The notes under the pieces are model-generated. The model ran no database searches, was not told the origin of the DNA, and was given only the letters and a program-made list of their open reading frames with translations. Both the position numbers and the translations under genes were made by a program. From assembly GCA_032716605.1 (NCBI GenBank), contig CM064539.1:1094590-1158589 (forward strand): a stretch of 64,000 bases of DNA, given 5' to 3'. Position 1 is the first letter of the stretch, and each line of letters opens with the position of its first letter. This document shows, one piece after another, positions 1 through 11,824 of the stretch. The stretch comes from Paralithodes platypus (Eukaryota > Arthropoda > Malacostraca > Decapoda > Lithodidae).

Positions 1-260
1 TGCCAGACCAGTGTTGAGATAAAGGTTGAGGGAAAAAGCGCTCGTGTGATACCGGCTTAAACGGCTGTCTCCACGACATTTATCCTCAACACTGGTCTGG
101 TAGCTTATGAGATCAACATTTAATATATTTCAACCTCAATTCATCTGTCATCAGTCACGTTTCGATACCAGTGCAAAATAGTCCAGAAATGTTGCCAGAA
201 AATTGTTGATCATGGAATGTTGACTATAAAAGCTCTCGTGTGATGCCGGCTTTATTTGGA
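1..260. mobile_element. MITE family D, two partial copies
   Basis: Bases 1-59 are the end of one copy (CCAGACCAGTGTTGAG to GTGTGATACCGGCTTAA). Bases 80-255 are a second copy lacking its outer left end and finishing GATGCCGGCTTTA. The family has ends AAGCCGGTATCAC / GTGATACCGGCTT and recurs at 16234, 27557, 28150, 33239, 33779 and 61287. Confidence 0.8.
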
Positions 261-263
261 ACA

Positions 264-645
264 GGGTATAGATAGATAGATAGATAGAGAGAGTGAGAGA
301 GTGATTGATTGATTGATAGATACGTAGACAGATATATATATATAGATAGATAGATAGATACAGTAGATAGATAGATAGATACAGTAGATAGATAGATAAA
401 CACAGATAGATAGATAGATATATAGATAGATAAACACAGCTAGATAAACACAGCTAGATAGATACAGTAGATAGATAGATAAATAGATAAACACAGTTAG
501 ATATATAGTTAGTTAGATAGATAGATAGATAGTTAGTTAGTTAGACAGACAGATATATAGATAGATAGATAGATAGATATTTGTGGTAGATATATAGATA
601 GATAGATATTTGTGGTAGATATATAGATAGATAGATAGATATTTG
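264..645. repeat. TAGA microsatellite block
   Basis: Imperfect TAGA/TAGATA repeats interspersed with CAGTAGATAGA, AACACAGATAGA and TTTGTGGTAGATATA variants. Open frames over it are repeat artefacts. Confidence 0.95.
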
Positions 646-779
646 TATTGCCCACAGCTTACACATCTATCCTCCCTGGTTGTGCCCTGGTCTTCCCCAA
701 AACAAAGGGCTGGACTTTTCATTCCCAAATTTGATATCTGAAAACCGTTCTGGTGGCAGCAATATTGAATTTACGATAG

Positions 780-1324
780 ATCCTCCTCTTTCTCCTCCTA
801 CCGGTACCCCTACCCCCTTCTCTCCTTCTATTCTTCTTCTTCTCCTCCTCCTCCTCCACCTCCTTCTTCTTCTTCATCTTCTACTTCTCTCCTCCTCCTT
901 CTCCTCCTTCTTCTCCTCCTCCTCCTTCTTCTTCTTCTTCTCCTCCTCCTCCTCCTCCTTCTTCTCTTCCTTCTTCTCCTTCTTCTTCTTCTTCTCCTCC
1001 TACCGGTACCCCACTTCTCTCCTCCGTTTCCTAGCTCTTCCTATCCTCCTCCTTCTCCTCCTCCTCCTCATCATTATCGTCTTCTTCTTCCTCCTCCTAT
1101 ACCTCGTCCTTATTTCTATCCTTACCTTTTCGTTCTTCATGTTTCCTTGAACCCTTCTAACATCTCTTCTTCTTGTACTCTCTCTCTCGCTCTCTTTTCG
1201 TTTTTAATTTTTCCTTGAAGCCTTCTACCATCTCCACTTCTTCTTGTACTATCTCTCGCTCTCTCTCTCTCATCGATTTCTGCCTTGTTTCCTTCCTTTG
1301 TTTACACCACCCTCTTAATTTCTC

Positions 1325-1380
<56 letters not shown>

Positions 1381-1480
1381 GATTCCTGCCTTGTTTCCTT
1401 CCTTTGTGTATACCACCCTCTTCATCTCTCCCTTCCCTTCCCTCTCTCTCTCTCTCTCTCTCTCTATCTCGTCCTCCTGT
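780..1480. repeat. Polypyrimidine block (TCT/CCT then CT)
   Basis: Long one-strand pyrimidine bias of TTC/TCC triplets, then perfect CT runs near 1330-1375 and 1442-1465. A short duplicated unit (CTGCCTTGTTTCCTTCC) occurs at about 1282 and 1387. Mirror-symmetric stretches could form triplex DNA (inference). 1490-1799 shows no recognisable feature. Confidence 0.9.
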
Positions 1481-1799
1481 GTCCAACATCTGTGCTACCA
1501 CCTACCCTACCCTCTTCCTTGGTATTATAAAGTATTTGTTATTCATTTGTATTATTTATTTATTTTCATGATGACTTTCCTGGGGCCTATTCAATTTGTG
1601 TTTCAGTTTAGTTTTAGTTTTTCTCTATCCTATGTCTAAAATATATAGGCCTTATCATATATCTGACCGGTACTGTCTATCTGAGTGAGTTTCTATCCCT
1701 CTATATTTATCCACCGAGTATCTATCCATCTATCCCACGTTCTCTGGGGGTCAAACTGGAGCAATTTTGTGTGAACGTATAGGAAGGAATGCCAGAAAA

Positions 1800-2034
1800 T
1801 TAACCTTTTCACGCATTTATGACGCAGAAGTTGCCAGATTAGCAATAAGAAATAGAGTTCTCTCACTCCTATAATTACCTCTCCAAAAAAAAAATTCTGC
1901 CCACAGCTAACTCAAAGACAACTGCAGAGGTTGAAGTAACTAAACTAAAGGTTTATAAATACCCCTGATGGTAACAAAGGCTTTAAAGTATCTCCAATAG
2001 GCTCAAAATCGCGTCATATGTCGGAGAGGGTTAA
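1800..2034. mobile_element. MITE family H, complete, TTAA ends
   Basis: Starts TTAACCTTTTCACGC and ends GTCGGAGAGGGTTAA; inverted-repeat ends carry GCGTCATA. Other copies are at 19545-19886, 27234-27469 and 44528-44751 in the opposite orientation. Confidence 0.85.
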
Positions 2035-2130
2035 CATGATATAGCATTGTTTTGGCCCTTTTATCACACCCGCAACCATAACTTGAACTATAAACCTTAA
2101 TTTGATTTTTACATACACAAAGACATCCCG

Positions 2131-2469
2131 GTACAGTCGCGCTAATAAGTCATGTCTCGACACCAAGTATAGTTTTGATCAATAATTGGTATCAACAATA
2201 TCTAAGCTTCATTTCTTCATATCGAGTGAACTATACAAACATGTTCCTACACTTACCCACCCTATTCAACATCTGACAGACATTAATACAGCACAGAGCA
2301 AGCCAAACGTAATGACAGCTGGGACATGACTTATTAACTTGAGTGAGATATACCAACATGTTCCTACACTTACCCACCCTATTCAACATCTGACAGACAT
2401 TAATACAGCACAGAGCAAGCCAAACGTATATAATGACAGTTGAGACATGACTTATTAGCACCACTGTAC
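2131..2469. mobile_element. MITE family E with internal duplication
   Basis: Outer ends TACAGTCGCGCTAATAAGT and CTTATTAGCACCACTGTA. The inner segment with TACACTTACCCACCCTATTC occurs twice in tandem (about 2225-2335 and 2345-2455), lengthening this copy to about 340 bp against about 215 bp elsewhere. Confidence 0.85.
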
Positions 2470-3045
2470 ATAAAGACTAGAAATTATGAACTCGGCCTTC
2501 GTTTGACTCCCTACGTCACCTACTAGGCCTACTTTGTGTCCAACTTTGCACCCATCCGGCCTCCTCATCTCATACACCTTGTTTGTCTTCTGCTGGGCTC
2601 CTTATTCTCCTCCCGTATACTACCGGTACATGTATAGGCCCTATCTCCTATGTCATCTTTCTTTCTACTCCCCCCCCCCCCACCCCCTCCCATAATTATC
2701 TCCCCTTCCTCCTCCTCACTCACTCTCTCTCGTCTCTCTCTCTCTCTCTCTCTACCACGGACATTAGTTCTAGGGCAGTAGTTCCCTTACCCACTCTAAA
2801 CCACTGTTTGGACACTTGATCCTCAGTGTTTTGGAGGACAAGCAGCCTAGAAGGGTCACTAGAACTGTTGTTGCTTGATTTCCTTTGTACTCCTTTGTAC
2901 TCCTTTGTACTCCCCCCTTGAGTTAGCAGGGGTAGGGGTGTCTGATTTACACACAAAGACCCCTGAAGGTTCACCCTGGGAGGTCAGGGGCCTTTATAAA
3001 TACACCTACAGTTCCCGTAGTCGCAAAGAGAACGATGGTGGTGGG
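2470..3045. other. Non-coding stretch, no gene seen
   Basis: Contains a C run (about 2670), a CT microsatellite (about 2722-2752) and three tandem TCCTTTGTAC units (2880-2911). No conserved frame or RNA gene recognised. Confidence 0.6.
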
Positions 3046-3260
3046 CTATAGTGTATTCGCTGTAAGTAGGCGAGCAATCATGACCTCTACCCTCTGTAAC
3101 TAAAAAAGAGCTGGAGCAAATTGGCTGTACATTTCCACATCTATTCCTTGACCGACTCTTCCCAAATGGTAGAAATATTAGCTTGATTACTCTAGTCGTT
3201 TTTGAGTTACAGAGGTTAGAGGTCATGATTTCTCGCCTACTTACAGCGAATAGACTATAG
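3046..3260. mobile_element. Foldback element family F, complete
   Basis: Near-palindromic about 215-bp element. The arms GTAAGTAGGCGAG...CATGACCTCT and AGAGGTCATGATTTCTCG pair over most of the length, with CTATAG at both ends. Other copies: 8244-8372 (half) and 50950-51166. Confidence 0.85.
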
Positions 3261-3355
3261 GAACCCACATCAGCTGGTAGGTGAGGGTTAGTTATGTATC
3301 CCACGGTCTAGGTCTAGGTTTAAGTTAGGGTGGGGTTGTTTGGTTAGGTTAATCT

Positions 3356-5072
3356 AAAACAAAACTAGGACTCGGAAGCAATAATCATTAACAAAACTAG
3401 GACTCGGAAGCAATAATCATTAACAAAACTAGGACTCGGAAGCAATAATCATTAACAAAACTAGGACTCGGAAGCAATAATCATTAACAAAACTAGGACT
3501 CGGAAGCAATAATCATTAACAAAACTAGGACTCGGAAGCAATAATCATTAACAAAACTAGGACTCGGAAGCAATAATCATTAACAAAACTAGGACTCGGA
3601 AGCAATAATCATTAACAAAACTAGGACTCGGAAGCAATAATCATTAACAAAACTAGGACTCGGAAGCAATAATCATTAACAAAACTAGGACTCGGAAGCA
3701 ATAATCATTAACAAAACTAGGACTCTGAAGCAATAATCATTAACAAAACTAGGACTCGGAAGCAATAATCATTAACAAAACTAGGACTCGGAAGCAATAA
3801 TCATTAACAAAACTAGGACTCGGAAGCAATAATCATTAACAAAACTAGGACTCGGGAAGCAATAATCATTAACAAAACTAGGACTCGGAAGCAATAATCA
3901 TTAACAAAAACTAGGACTCGGAAGCAATAATCATTAACAAAACTAGGACTCGGAAGCAATAATCATTAACAAAACTAGGACTCGGAAGCAATAATCATTA
4001 ACAAAACTAGGACTCGGAAGCAATAATCATTAACAAAACTAGGACTCGGAAGCAATAATCATTAACAAAACTAGGACTCGGAAGCAATAATCATTAACAA
4101 AACTAGGACTCGGAAGCAATAATCATTAACAAAACTAGGACTCGGAAGCAATAATCATTAACAAAACTAGGACTCGGAAGCAATAATCATTAACAAAACT
4201 AGGACTCGGAAGCAATAATCATTAACAAAACTAGGACTCGGAAGCAATAATCATTAACAAAACTAGGACTCGGAAGCAATAATCATTAACAAAACTAGGA
4301 CTCGGAAGCAATAATCATTAACAAAACTAGGACTCGGAAGCAATAATCATTAACAAAACTAGGACTCGGAAGCAATAATCATTAACAAACTAGGACTCGG
4401 AAGCAATAATCATTAACAAAACTAGGACTCGGAAGCAATAATCATTAACAAAACTAGGACTCGGAAGCAATAATCATTAACAAAACTAGGACTCGGAAGC
4501 AATAATCATTAACAAAACTAGGACTCGGAAGCAATAATCATTAACAAAACTAGGACTCGGAAGCAATAATCATTAACAAAACTAGGACTCGGAAGCAATA
4601 ATCATTAACAAAACTAGGACTCGGAAGCAATAATCATTAACAAAACTAGGACTCGGAAGCAATAATCATTAACAAAACTAGGACTCGGAAGCAATAATCA
4701 TTAACAAAACTAGGACTCGGAAGCAATAATCATTAACAAAACTAGGACTCGGAAGCAATAATCATTAACAAAACTAGGACTCGGAAGCAATAATCATTAA
4801 CAAAACTAGGACTCGGAAGCAATAATCATTAACAAAACTAGGACTCGGAAGCAATAATCATTAACAAAACTAGGACTCGGAAGCAATAATCATTAACAAA
4901 ACTAGGACTCGGAAGCAATAATCATTAACAATAATCATTAACAAAACTAGGACTCGGAAGAATAATCATTAACAAAACTAGGACTCGGAAGCAATAATCA
5001 TTAACAAAACTAGGACTCGGAAGCAATAATCATTAACAAAACTAGGACTCGGAAGCAATAATCATTAACAAA
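3356..5072. repeat. 32-bp minisatellite, about 53 copies
   Basis: Tandem unit ACAAAACTAGGACTCGG + AAGCAATAATCATTA, almost perfectly homogeneous over 1.7 kb. Rare variants: one CTCTG, one extra G, a few single-A indels and one partial unit near 4920-4935. There are no spacers, so it is not a CRISPR array. Confidence 0.97.
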
Positions 5073-5098
5073 ATGCTTAGAACACTTTGGGGAGTTCT

Positions 5099-5433
5099 TT
5101 AAGGGGAGGTCTCCACTTGAGGGATTTTTTTCTTGACCCCTTTCTCCCTCATGGTTAGCCCTATTGTTTTTGAGATTTTAAGACGTTTGCCCCATTAGTT
5201 TGGTGATTTTAAGAATTTCCGCGCCATTCTGTCAATTTTAAGACATTTTGTGCAATTTAGGTGTCGATTTTATCCTGGCGAGCGATAGCGAGCCTGTAAT
5301 TTAAGAGTAACCGGCCTTTGGCCGGGACATTTTTCTACCGAAAAATGTACAAATTTATCTTGAAAGGGGGTCAAGGGGGTGACATTTTAAGATTGCTGGA
5401 GGAGTAGGAAACAAACTAGAAACCTCCCCTTAA
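5099..5433. mobile_element. MITE family A, complete, TTAA ends
   Basis: Flanked by TTAA; ends GGGGAGGTCTCC and AACCTCCCC form short inverted repeats. The inner core has CTGGCGAGCGATAGCGAGCC, a CCGGCCTTTGGCCGG hairpin and TTTTTCTACCGAAAAATG. TTAA duplication suggests piggyBac-type mobilisation (inference). No coding capacity. Confidence 0.9.
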
Positions 5434-5526
5434 TGTAAGTGACCTGGTAGACCGCAGGCTAAAGTGTGTGTGACCAGGTAGACCGCACGCTAAACAAATA
5501 TAGGGAGAAACTGAGAAGGTAACTTA

Positions 5527-5527
<1 letters not shown>

Positions 5528-5585
<58 letters not shown>
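5528..5585. repeat. AT dinucleotide microsatellite
   Basis: Perfect AT run of about 55 bp between two MITE A copies. Confidence 0.97.
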
Positions 5586-5587
<2 letters not shown>

Positions 5588-5711
5588 GTTATACAGTATA
5601 TCACACGATAAACGGCTGCCTAATTGGTATAATGAGAGAGCTGATTAAGAGAACAGAGCATCTCATCTACATATCAATAGAAAGGTGGAGGGGGGTTTAT
5701 GAGTGGGGGGG

Positions 5712-6032
5712 TTAAGGGGAGATTTCCACTTGAGGGATTTTTTTCTTTACCCCTTTCTCCCTCATGTTTAGCCCCATTGCTTTTGAGATTTTAAGACGTT
5801 CGCCCCATTAGTTTGGCGATTTTAAGAACTTTCACCCCATTTGTCACTTATAAGACCTTTCGTCCCATTTAGGTGTCGATTTTTTCCTGGCGAGCGATAG
5901 CGAGCCTGTAATTTAAGAGGCACCGGCCTTCGGCCGGGAAATTTTTCTACCGAAAAATGTACAAATTTATCTAGGGGGTGTAATTTTAAGCTTGATGAAA
6001 AAGTAGGGAACAAACTAAATACCTCCCCTTAA
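5712..6032. mobile_element. MITE family A, complete, TTAA ends
   Basis: TTAAGGGGAGATTTCC to TACCTCCCCTTAA, same core as the copy at 5099. It is shorter because of small deletions near the right arm. Confidence 0.9.
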
Positions 6033-6625
6033 GGGTGGGGGGTATAAGGGGTGGACAGAGGGGCTAGGGAGGAGGGGGGTGCAAGGAGGGGAAGAGGGGG
6101 GGGGGGGGAGGTAAGGGACAAATCAATATAGGTTTAGGATGAGGGTAATGGTGACGTGTGTTAATTATTATGGTAGTGTGTGTGTGTGTGTGTGTCAGTG
6201 TGTAGGAGTGTGTGTGTGTGTGTGTGTGTCAGTGTGTGTGTCAGTGTGTAGGAGTGTGTGTGTGTGTCTGTGTGTGTCAGTGTGTAGGAGTGTGTGTGTG
6301 TGTGTGTCAGTGTGTGTGTGTCAGTGTGTGTGTGTGTGTGTGTGTGTGTCAGTCAGTGTGTAGGAGTGTGTGTGTGTCAGTGTGTAGGAGTGTGTGTGTG
6401 TGTGTGTGTCAGTGTGTAGGAGTGTGTCAGTGTGTAGGAGTGTGTGTGTGTGTGTGTGTAGGAGTGTGTGTGTGTGTGTCAGTGTGTGTGTGTGTCAGTG
6501 TGTAGGAGTGTGTATAATAAATTTTTATTGTGTGTGTGTTTATATCCACACACACACACACACACATACACATACATACATAGCCTACATACACACACAC
6601 ACCTATATATATACACTCACACACA
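6033..6625. repeat. G-rich patch then GT/CA microsatellite
   Basis: G-rich DNA to about 6115, then GT runs punctuated by GTCAGTGTGTAGGAG units (6170-6510), then CA runs (6545-6630). Cys/Val and His/Thr frames here are artefacts. Confidence 0.93.
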
Positions 6626-6627
6626 CA

Positions 6628-6740
6628 CATGGGGCGAAAAGTCTTAACATCGACAAACTAATGGGCCAAACGTCTTAAAATCGACAAACTAATGGGGATA
6701 AGCATGAGGAAGAAGGGAGGGCCTCCCATCTCCCCTTAGT
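6628..6740. mobile_element. MITE family A right-end fragment
   Basis: ATGGGGCGAAAAGTCTTAA, CAAACTAATGGG and ATGAGGAAGAAGG are MITE A right-arm sequence. The left part is replaced by the CA tract. Confidence 0.75.
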
Positions 6741-6829
6741 AGTATCACCACTAACACTAGGATAATCCTCTGCAGCTTTATTGATCTAAACCCCCCCCCC
6801 CCCCTCTCTCTCTCTCCTTTCCTTCCACT

Positions 6830-7086
6830 GTACCGGTACCTTACTCTTGGGTTAGCTATCTCTACTTGAATTAAGTTATGACCACCTCGTTTTGGATCGT
6901 AAGGTCTGTGTGGCCAGTGTATCTATGTACATCTCTCTCTCTCTCGTTTCTATCTTTTTTCTCTCCTTTCCTTCAACTTTCCTTTTCTATCGGATAGGCC
7001 CTATGCCATCTCTATTAGAATTAAGTCCTGACCACCTCGTTTGGATCGTAAGGTCTGTGTGGCAAGTGTATATATGTATAAAAACA

Positions 7087-7118
<32 letters not shown>

Positions 7119-7300
7119 GGAGGGTGGGGAGAGAGCCTTCTTGTTTTCTATCCTTTCCTTCAACTTTCCTTTTCTATCGGATATGCTATCTCTACTAAAA
7201 TTAAGTCCTGACCACCTCGCTTGGATCGTAAGGTCTGTGTGGCCAGTGTATATATGTTAATCTATGTAAATCTCTCTCTCTGTCTATTTCACTTATTAGG
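6830..7300. repeat. CT-headed repeat family S, three copies
   Basis: Three tandem-like copies of a CT microsatellite, CCTTTCCTTCAACTTTCC and then ACCACCTCG..TTGGATCGTAAGGTCTGTGTGG. More copies at 21010-21065 and 23365-23470. The (CT)n is an integral part of the family. Confidence 0.75.
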
Positions 7301-7379
7301 ATGTAGATTGCGTAGCCTATGCACCTTCGACCTTTCGAGGTGTAATTATGTTACTTCTCAATAAAACAATCAACTCAAA

Positions 7380-7700
7380 TTTCTCTCTCTCTCTCGCTCA
7401 CTCTCACTCACTCTCTCTCTCTCAGTAATTATGATACTTGAGTAACATTTGTACTTCTCAATATAACAATCAAATCAAATCTCTCTCTCTCTCACTCACA
7501 CACACACACACACACACACAGAGAGAGAGTGGGAAGGTAAGATCAATAATAGCTGCAGTGGGGTTGAGCCTGTAATTATATGTTAATTAATAATTGTGAG
7601 TTGATTGTTAAGTGTGTGTACGATACCTCCTTAACAACACACACACACACACACACACAGATAAAGAGAGAGGATCAATAATAGCTACAGCGATGTTAGG
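7380..7700. repeat. CT and CA microsatellites with duplicated linkers
   Basis: Two similar segments (CTTCTCAATAAAACAATCAA and CTTCTCAATATAACAATCAA) each followed by CT runs, then CA runs at 7497-7520 and 7638-7660. Confidence 0.8.
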
Positions 7701-7736
7701 GTTAGTGATGGTGAGTCTGTAATTGTTGATTAATGA

Positions 7737-7940
7737 TGGTTCCTTCAAAAATTACAGGCTCGCTCTCGCTCGCCAGGCAAAAATAGACACCTAAACGGCA
7801 CGAAAGGTCTTGATATTGACAAAGTAATGGGGCGAAAGGTCTCAGAATCGCCAAACTAGTGATCGAACGTCTTAAAGCCGAAAAACTAATGGGTCTAAAC
7901 ATGAGGGAGAAGGGGGTCCAGAAAAAGCGAGTAGTTTTCC
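7737..7940. mobile_element. MITE family A fragment
   Basis: Has AATTACAGGCTCGCT, CGCTCGCCAGG, ACGAAAGGTCTT and ATGAGGGAGAAGGGGG, that is, the right half of A; the left end is missing. Confidence 0.8.
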
Positions 7941-7954
7941 CCGTTGCGAGGCTG

Positions 7955-8172
7955 GTTTAGTGTTTGGGAGGAGTGAAGAAGAGCTGTGTGTGTGTGAATT
8001 TGGTGTTCAGTCTGTGTTTGTTCGTGGGTTTGGTGTTTTCCTGTTCTTGCTCTGTCTTGAGTCGGCCACCCCCAAGAAATACAAAATAATAATAAAATCA
8101 AGGAAAATAAAAATTAAAAATAGGAAAAGTTGGGATTGGGACAAAGCGTATAGATAGATAGATAGAGAGAGA
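7955..8172 (+). mobile_element. SINE-like family N copy with TAGA tail
   Basis: Contains GTTTTCCTGTTCTTGCTCTG, CTTGAGTCGGCCACCCC, an A-rich stretch, GTTGGGATTGGGACAAAG and a TAGATAGA tail. This block recurs at 12170, 15583 (reverse), 24640, 32465, 45455 (reverse), 48875 and 50510, and is the 3' part of the full SINE at 48588. Confidence 0.75.
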
Positions 8173-8243
8173 GAGTGGGAGGAGGAAGAAGGGAGGATTA
8201 CGGTAACATGATACAATGGTGGTGGTGGGTGGGTGGGAAGGAG

Positions 8244-8372
8244 TTATATACTCTATGCACTGTAAGTAGGCGAGACATCATGACCTCTAACCTCTGTAAC
8301 TCTTAAACGACTAGAGTAATCCAGCTAATATTTCTACCATTTGGGAAGAGTCAGTCAAGGAATAGATAGTGT
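8244..8372. mobile_element. Foldback family F, half copy
   Basis: Left half only: CTGTAAGTAGGCGAG to GGAAGAGTCAGTCAAGGAAT, then it stops. Confidence 0.75.
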
Positions 8373-8429
8373 TTGAAGGAGTGAAGAAGAGAAAGAGTGG
8401 GAGGAGGACGAAGGGAGGATTACGGTAAT

Positions 8430-8995
8430 GTGAGACAATGGTGGTGTGGTGGGGGGGGGGGGTGGGGTGGGGGGGGGGGGGCAAAAGGGGGGGGGAGGTG
8501 GGGGTGGATCAGTGGATTGAAGGGGGGAGGGGGTGTGGGTGAGGGGGTGAAGCGATTTGGGGGGAGGCGGGAGGGGCTAATAGGGGTGGGGGGATTGGAG
8601 TTGTGGGTGGTGGTAGATGTGGTGATGTGAGTAGGGGGAGGGTGGTGGATTGAACGTGTAAGGGGGGGGGGGGGGAGCAGGGATACTGATGGGATGGGGG
8701 AAAGGAGGGGATGTGGTTCAAGGGGGAGGGGTTAGATGGCTTGGTGGTGGAGTGGGGGGGGGGGGGGGGGGGGGGGAATGGGTGTGTTGGTGGCGGATAT
8801 GGTTAGATGGCTTGGTGGGGGAGGGTTGTCATATGTGAGTGAGTAGGGTAGGGGATTGGAAGCTTGGGGGAAAGGAGTGGATGTGGTGGTGGCATGAGGG
8901 GTTAGGTGGGTTGGGTTTATTGGGGAAGGGGTGGGGGGGGATGTGGTTCAAGGGGGGAGGGGTTAGAGGCTACTGAGGAGGAATATGGGTGGAAG
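8430..8995. repeat. G-rich strand block
   Basis: More than 500 bp of G-biased sequence with many G runs of 8 or more (8449-8481, 8662-8675, 8755-8776). Potential G-quadruplex or triplex former. No conserved protein frame. Confidence 0.85.
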
Positions 8996-9093
8996 GGAGA
9001 GGGAGTAGGAGGGAAGAGGAAGAACTATGGATGGCAACATGATTCCGTGTGGTGCAGACGATGGTTGCTTAATATCACCATAATTAATAATAT

Positions 9094-9160
9094 CAGTTAC
9101 CCTTCCATCCACCCACTCACTCACCCACCCACTCACTCACCCACCCATCCATCCATCCCA
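9094..9160. repeat. Short CACTCACCCACC minisatellite
   Basis: CCACCCACTCACTCACCC units, then CATCCATCC. Confidence 0.85.
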
Positions 9161-9171
9161 TTCCACCGCGA

Positions 9172-9387
9172 GTACAGTCGGCCTAATAAGTCATGGCTCG
9201 GCACCAAGTATGTTTTGTTCTATAATTGGTATCAGCAATATTTACACAGGATTTCTTCTTTTTGAGTGAGATATACAACCATGTTCCTACACTTACCCAC
9301 CCTATTCAACATCTGACACATTAATACAGCCCAGAGCGAGCCAAACGTAATGCCAGCTGATACATGACTTATTAGCGCCACTTTACA
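9172..9387. mobile_element. MITE family E, complete
   Basis: TACAGTCGGCCTAATAAGTC to CTTATTAGCGCCACTTTA, about 215 bp, typical inner TTGAGTGAGATATACAACC. Confidence 0.88.
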
Positions 9388-9389
9388 TC

Positions 9390-10045
9390 TGTCAAGGGCT
9401 GCTATTCGTGGCTATTTGAGGTGTAGTGCAATGATTGATTTTAGGGAGAATTGAAGCGTCTGGCGAGCGCTGGCAACCTAGTGAGGCTGGTGAGGTAGCC
9501 AGCTAGTCTCCGTTTCATTCGCTCACTTACAGGGGGAGGGGAAACATCTCTCGGCTCGCTCCTCTTGGATTCTATCGCTCCTCTTCTGTCTCCCATCTCT
9601 GTTTTTACTCATAATTTTGTTCTGGTGTTTCCCCTTACTTTTTCCAGTTTCCTCTTCGTTTTTCATCTTGCACTTCCTCTTTCTTAAATACCGTTTTGGG
9701 GTTCGCTAAATTCCTCCCGATCGTCTTAAACTCATCTTCCTTGAATTTCTCCCCGATTTTATTATTATATTTCTTGCATTTTTTGTTCATACTTCACCTC
9801 ACATTTGCTCTGGATTTTTGTGCTTTCCTTTCCAGAATCTTCACAATTTTCATAGTTTTTGCTTCTCTCGATTCCCGTTCTAACGTTTTCGGATTTTTCT
9901 TGGTCCGAAATGGCCTTAATCCCCCTCCTAATTGCAGTCTTCTTAGCTTTATCCCAGAAATTACTTTGCGCCATTCCCTAGCCTTTTCCAAGTTCTTGTA
10001 ACATATGTTGTTGCTTGCTTTCCTGGGTATTCTCTCAAGTACCGT
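9390..10045. other. Non-coding stretch, no gene seen
   Basis: Mixed-composition DNA. An open frame at 9696-10001 has no motif I recognise and is likely chance. Confidence 0.5.
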
Positions 10046-10047
10046 AA

Positions 10048-10985
10048 GTTAACTGTCTTGATAGCGTAATGCATAAGTGCGCGGAATTTCGGTGTGAGTA
10101 TCCTAGGTTGGAATCCTGGGAGTGCCACATTTATTTGTTGATTTTATTAATGGGGTTAATAAGTGAAGTTGGTTGGTGAAAAAATATAATTTTACTTTAC
10201 ACTTATTTTCTTGTTTTATTCTACAGTATTGTCTTTCTTTCCTTTACTTTATTTGTTTTACAGTAATTGTATTTTCCGGATACAGATTCTCCTTTCTTGT
10301 TTCGTGTATTTTTTTTTAATCAACAGAAATATTATTTTTGTTTTCCGTAATAATTTGTGAACTAGAAACGTGGAAGAGTTTGTGTGTTACAAGAAAATTA
10401 TATATATATCGGTATATGAAACTGTTGATAGCGTAATGGATAGAAATTTCGATGTGAGTATCCTAGGCTCGAGTCCTCGGAGTGCCACATGTATTTGTTG
10501 ATTTAATTAATTTAATTTAGATGTGAATTTGGTTGGTGTAAAAAACAATAATAATAACCACATAAGTCTGGTGGTTAAAATGCAAAGTGATCATTATCCC
10601 AAATGGCATGGTCTAGATGTCGAAACTAGTGCAATTTTGATCATGGAATATTGAGTGGTACCGTTTAACATTTTGAGTTATTTATCCTAGGTTCGAGTCC
10701 TTGGAGTGCCCCACATGTATTTGTTGATTTCATTGAGTTTATAAGTGAATTTGATTGGTGAAAAACAAAATATATGAATTGGTACGATGTATTAGTCTCA
10801 CTCAATATTGTGATGCAACCGTACTAAAAAATAAGTGTGAATTGTGAATTATATTTTTCACCAACCAACTTCACTTCCAAACTCAATTATTGAAATCAAC
10901 AAATACATGTGGCACTCCAAGGACTCGAACCTAGGACACTCGCACTGAAATTCCGCGCACTTATGCATTACGCTATCAAGACAGT
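10048..10985. mobile_element. Cluster of four tRNA-derived SINEs (family P)
   Basis: Copies at about 10051-10180 (+), 10421-10540 (+), 10676-10765 (+, 5'-truncated) and 10858-10985 (-). The unit has a box A-like GATAGCGTAATGCATAAG, a box B-like TAGGTTCGAGTCC, then GGAGTGCCACATGTATTTG and a tail AAGTTGGTTGGTG. Other copies: 52606-52685 (-) and 60412-60550 (+). Pol III box spacing is tRNA-like, but the fold is poor for a real tRNA. Confidence 0.8.
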
Positions 10986-11824
10986 TTTAGAAATATGCAC
11001 AAGCCTACGATTTATTATGCAGTTTCGAATCCTGCATATTAATCTGAGCATGTACATATATTCCAACTGCGCCAATATTGTGATATATTTATTTTCGAAT
11101 ACATTTGAGGTATTTCGACTTTATACCTATTTGGATTTCCGAGACGTGAAAATATATTATCTGGTATATAATTTTGACGATGAATGCAGAATATCAGTAT
11201 ATAATTTTGACGATGAATGCAGAATATCAGTAGGCCTATATAATTATGAACTGCAATTTTAGTGTTGATTTTTCGAATAAAATAATGATTAAGTTCCTGA
11301 AATAAGTGACCCGATATGCGTTTTAGTCTAACTTCTAATATTGTGATACGATTTTTTTTTTCGAATTGAATATATAATAGTGGGTGTTTTTTATTATTGT
11401 ATTAGGCTACGACGCTACCGGTACTTTATTTTCTTAATTTAATATATAATAGTGAGTGTTTTTTATTATTGTAGCCTATTAGGTTACGAAACTACTTTAA
11501 CCTTATTTGCGAATTGAATCTATACTAGTGTATAGTTGTACATATATATTTTGTTTTTATTGTAATAGGCCAATTGTGAAACAGCGCTGCCATTTTCAAT
11601 TTGAATGTGAACATAATCGTAGCACAGTACCGGTACTATCAAATTACCGAGGACCAATATAGTTTTGCCTGAATTTAAATATTGTGATACGCTACGCTGC
11701 AGTTTTCGAATTGAATGTAAAATGGTGTAGTGTTTCGAGTTTGAACATTACATTCTATAAGTTATATTGTATCGTTTGCATTGATATTTTATTATTTTGC
11801 GACATTGCCAGTTTTGCGTTTACA
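10986..11824. other. AT-rich stretch, no gene seen
   Basis: Holds one direct duplication (ATAATTTTGACGATGAATGC at about 11167 and 11200) and several TAGGCCTA / TACCGGTAC words. The frame at 10909-11262 begins inside a reverse SINE and is not a gene. Confidence 0.55.

Noticed and set aside
3356..5072. Regular 32-bp direct repeats resembling a CRISPR array
   Set aside because: Units are contiguous with no spacers, and the window is eukaryotic.
9696..10001. 101-codon plus-strand frame and opposing minus frames
   Set aside because: No motif, no splice context, composition like the surrounding non-coding DNA.
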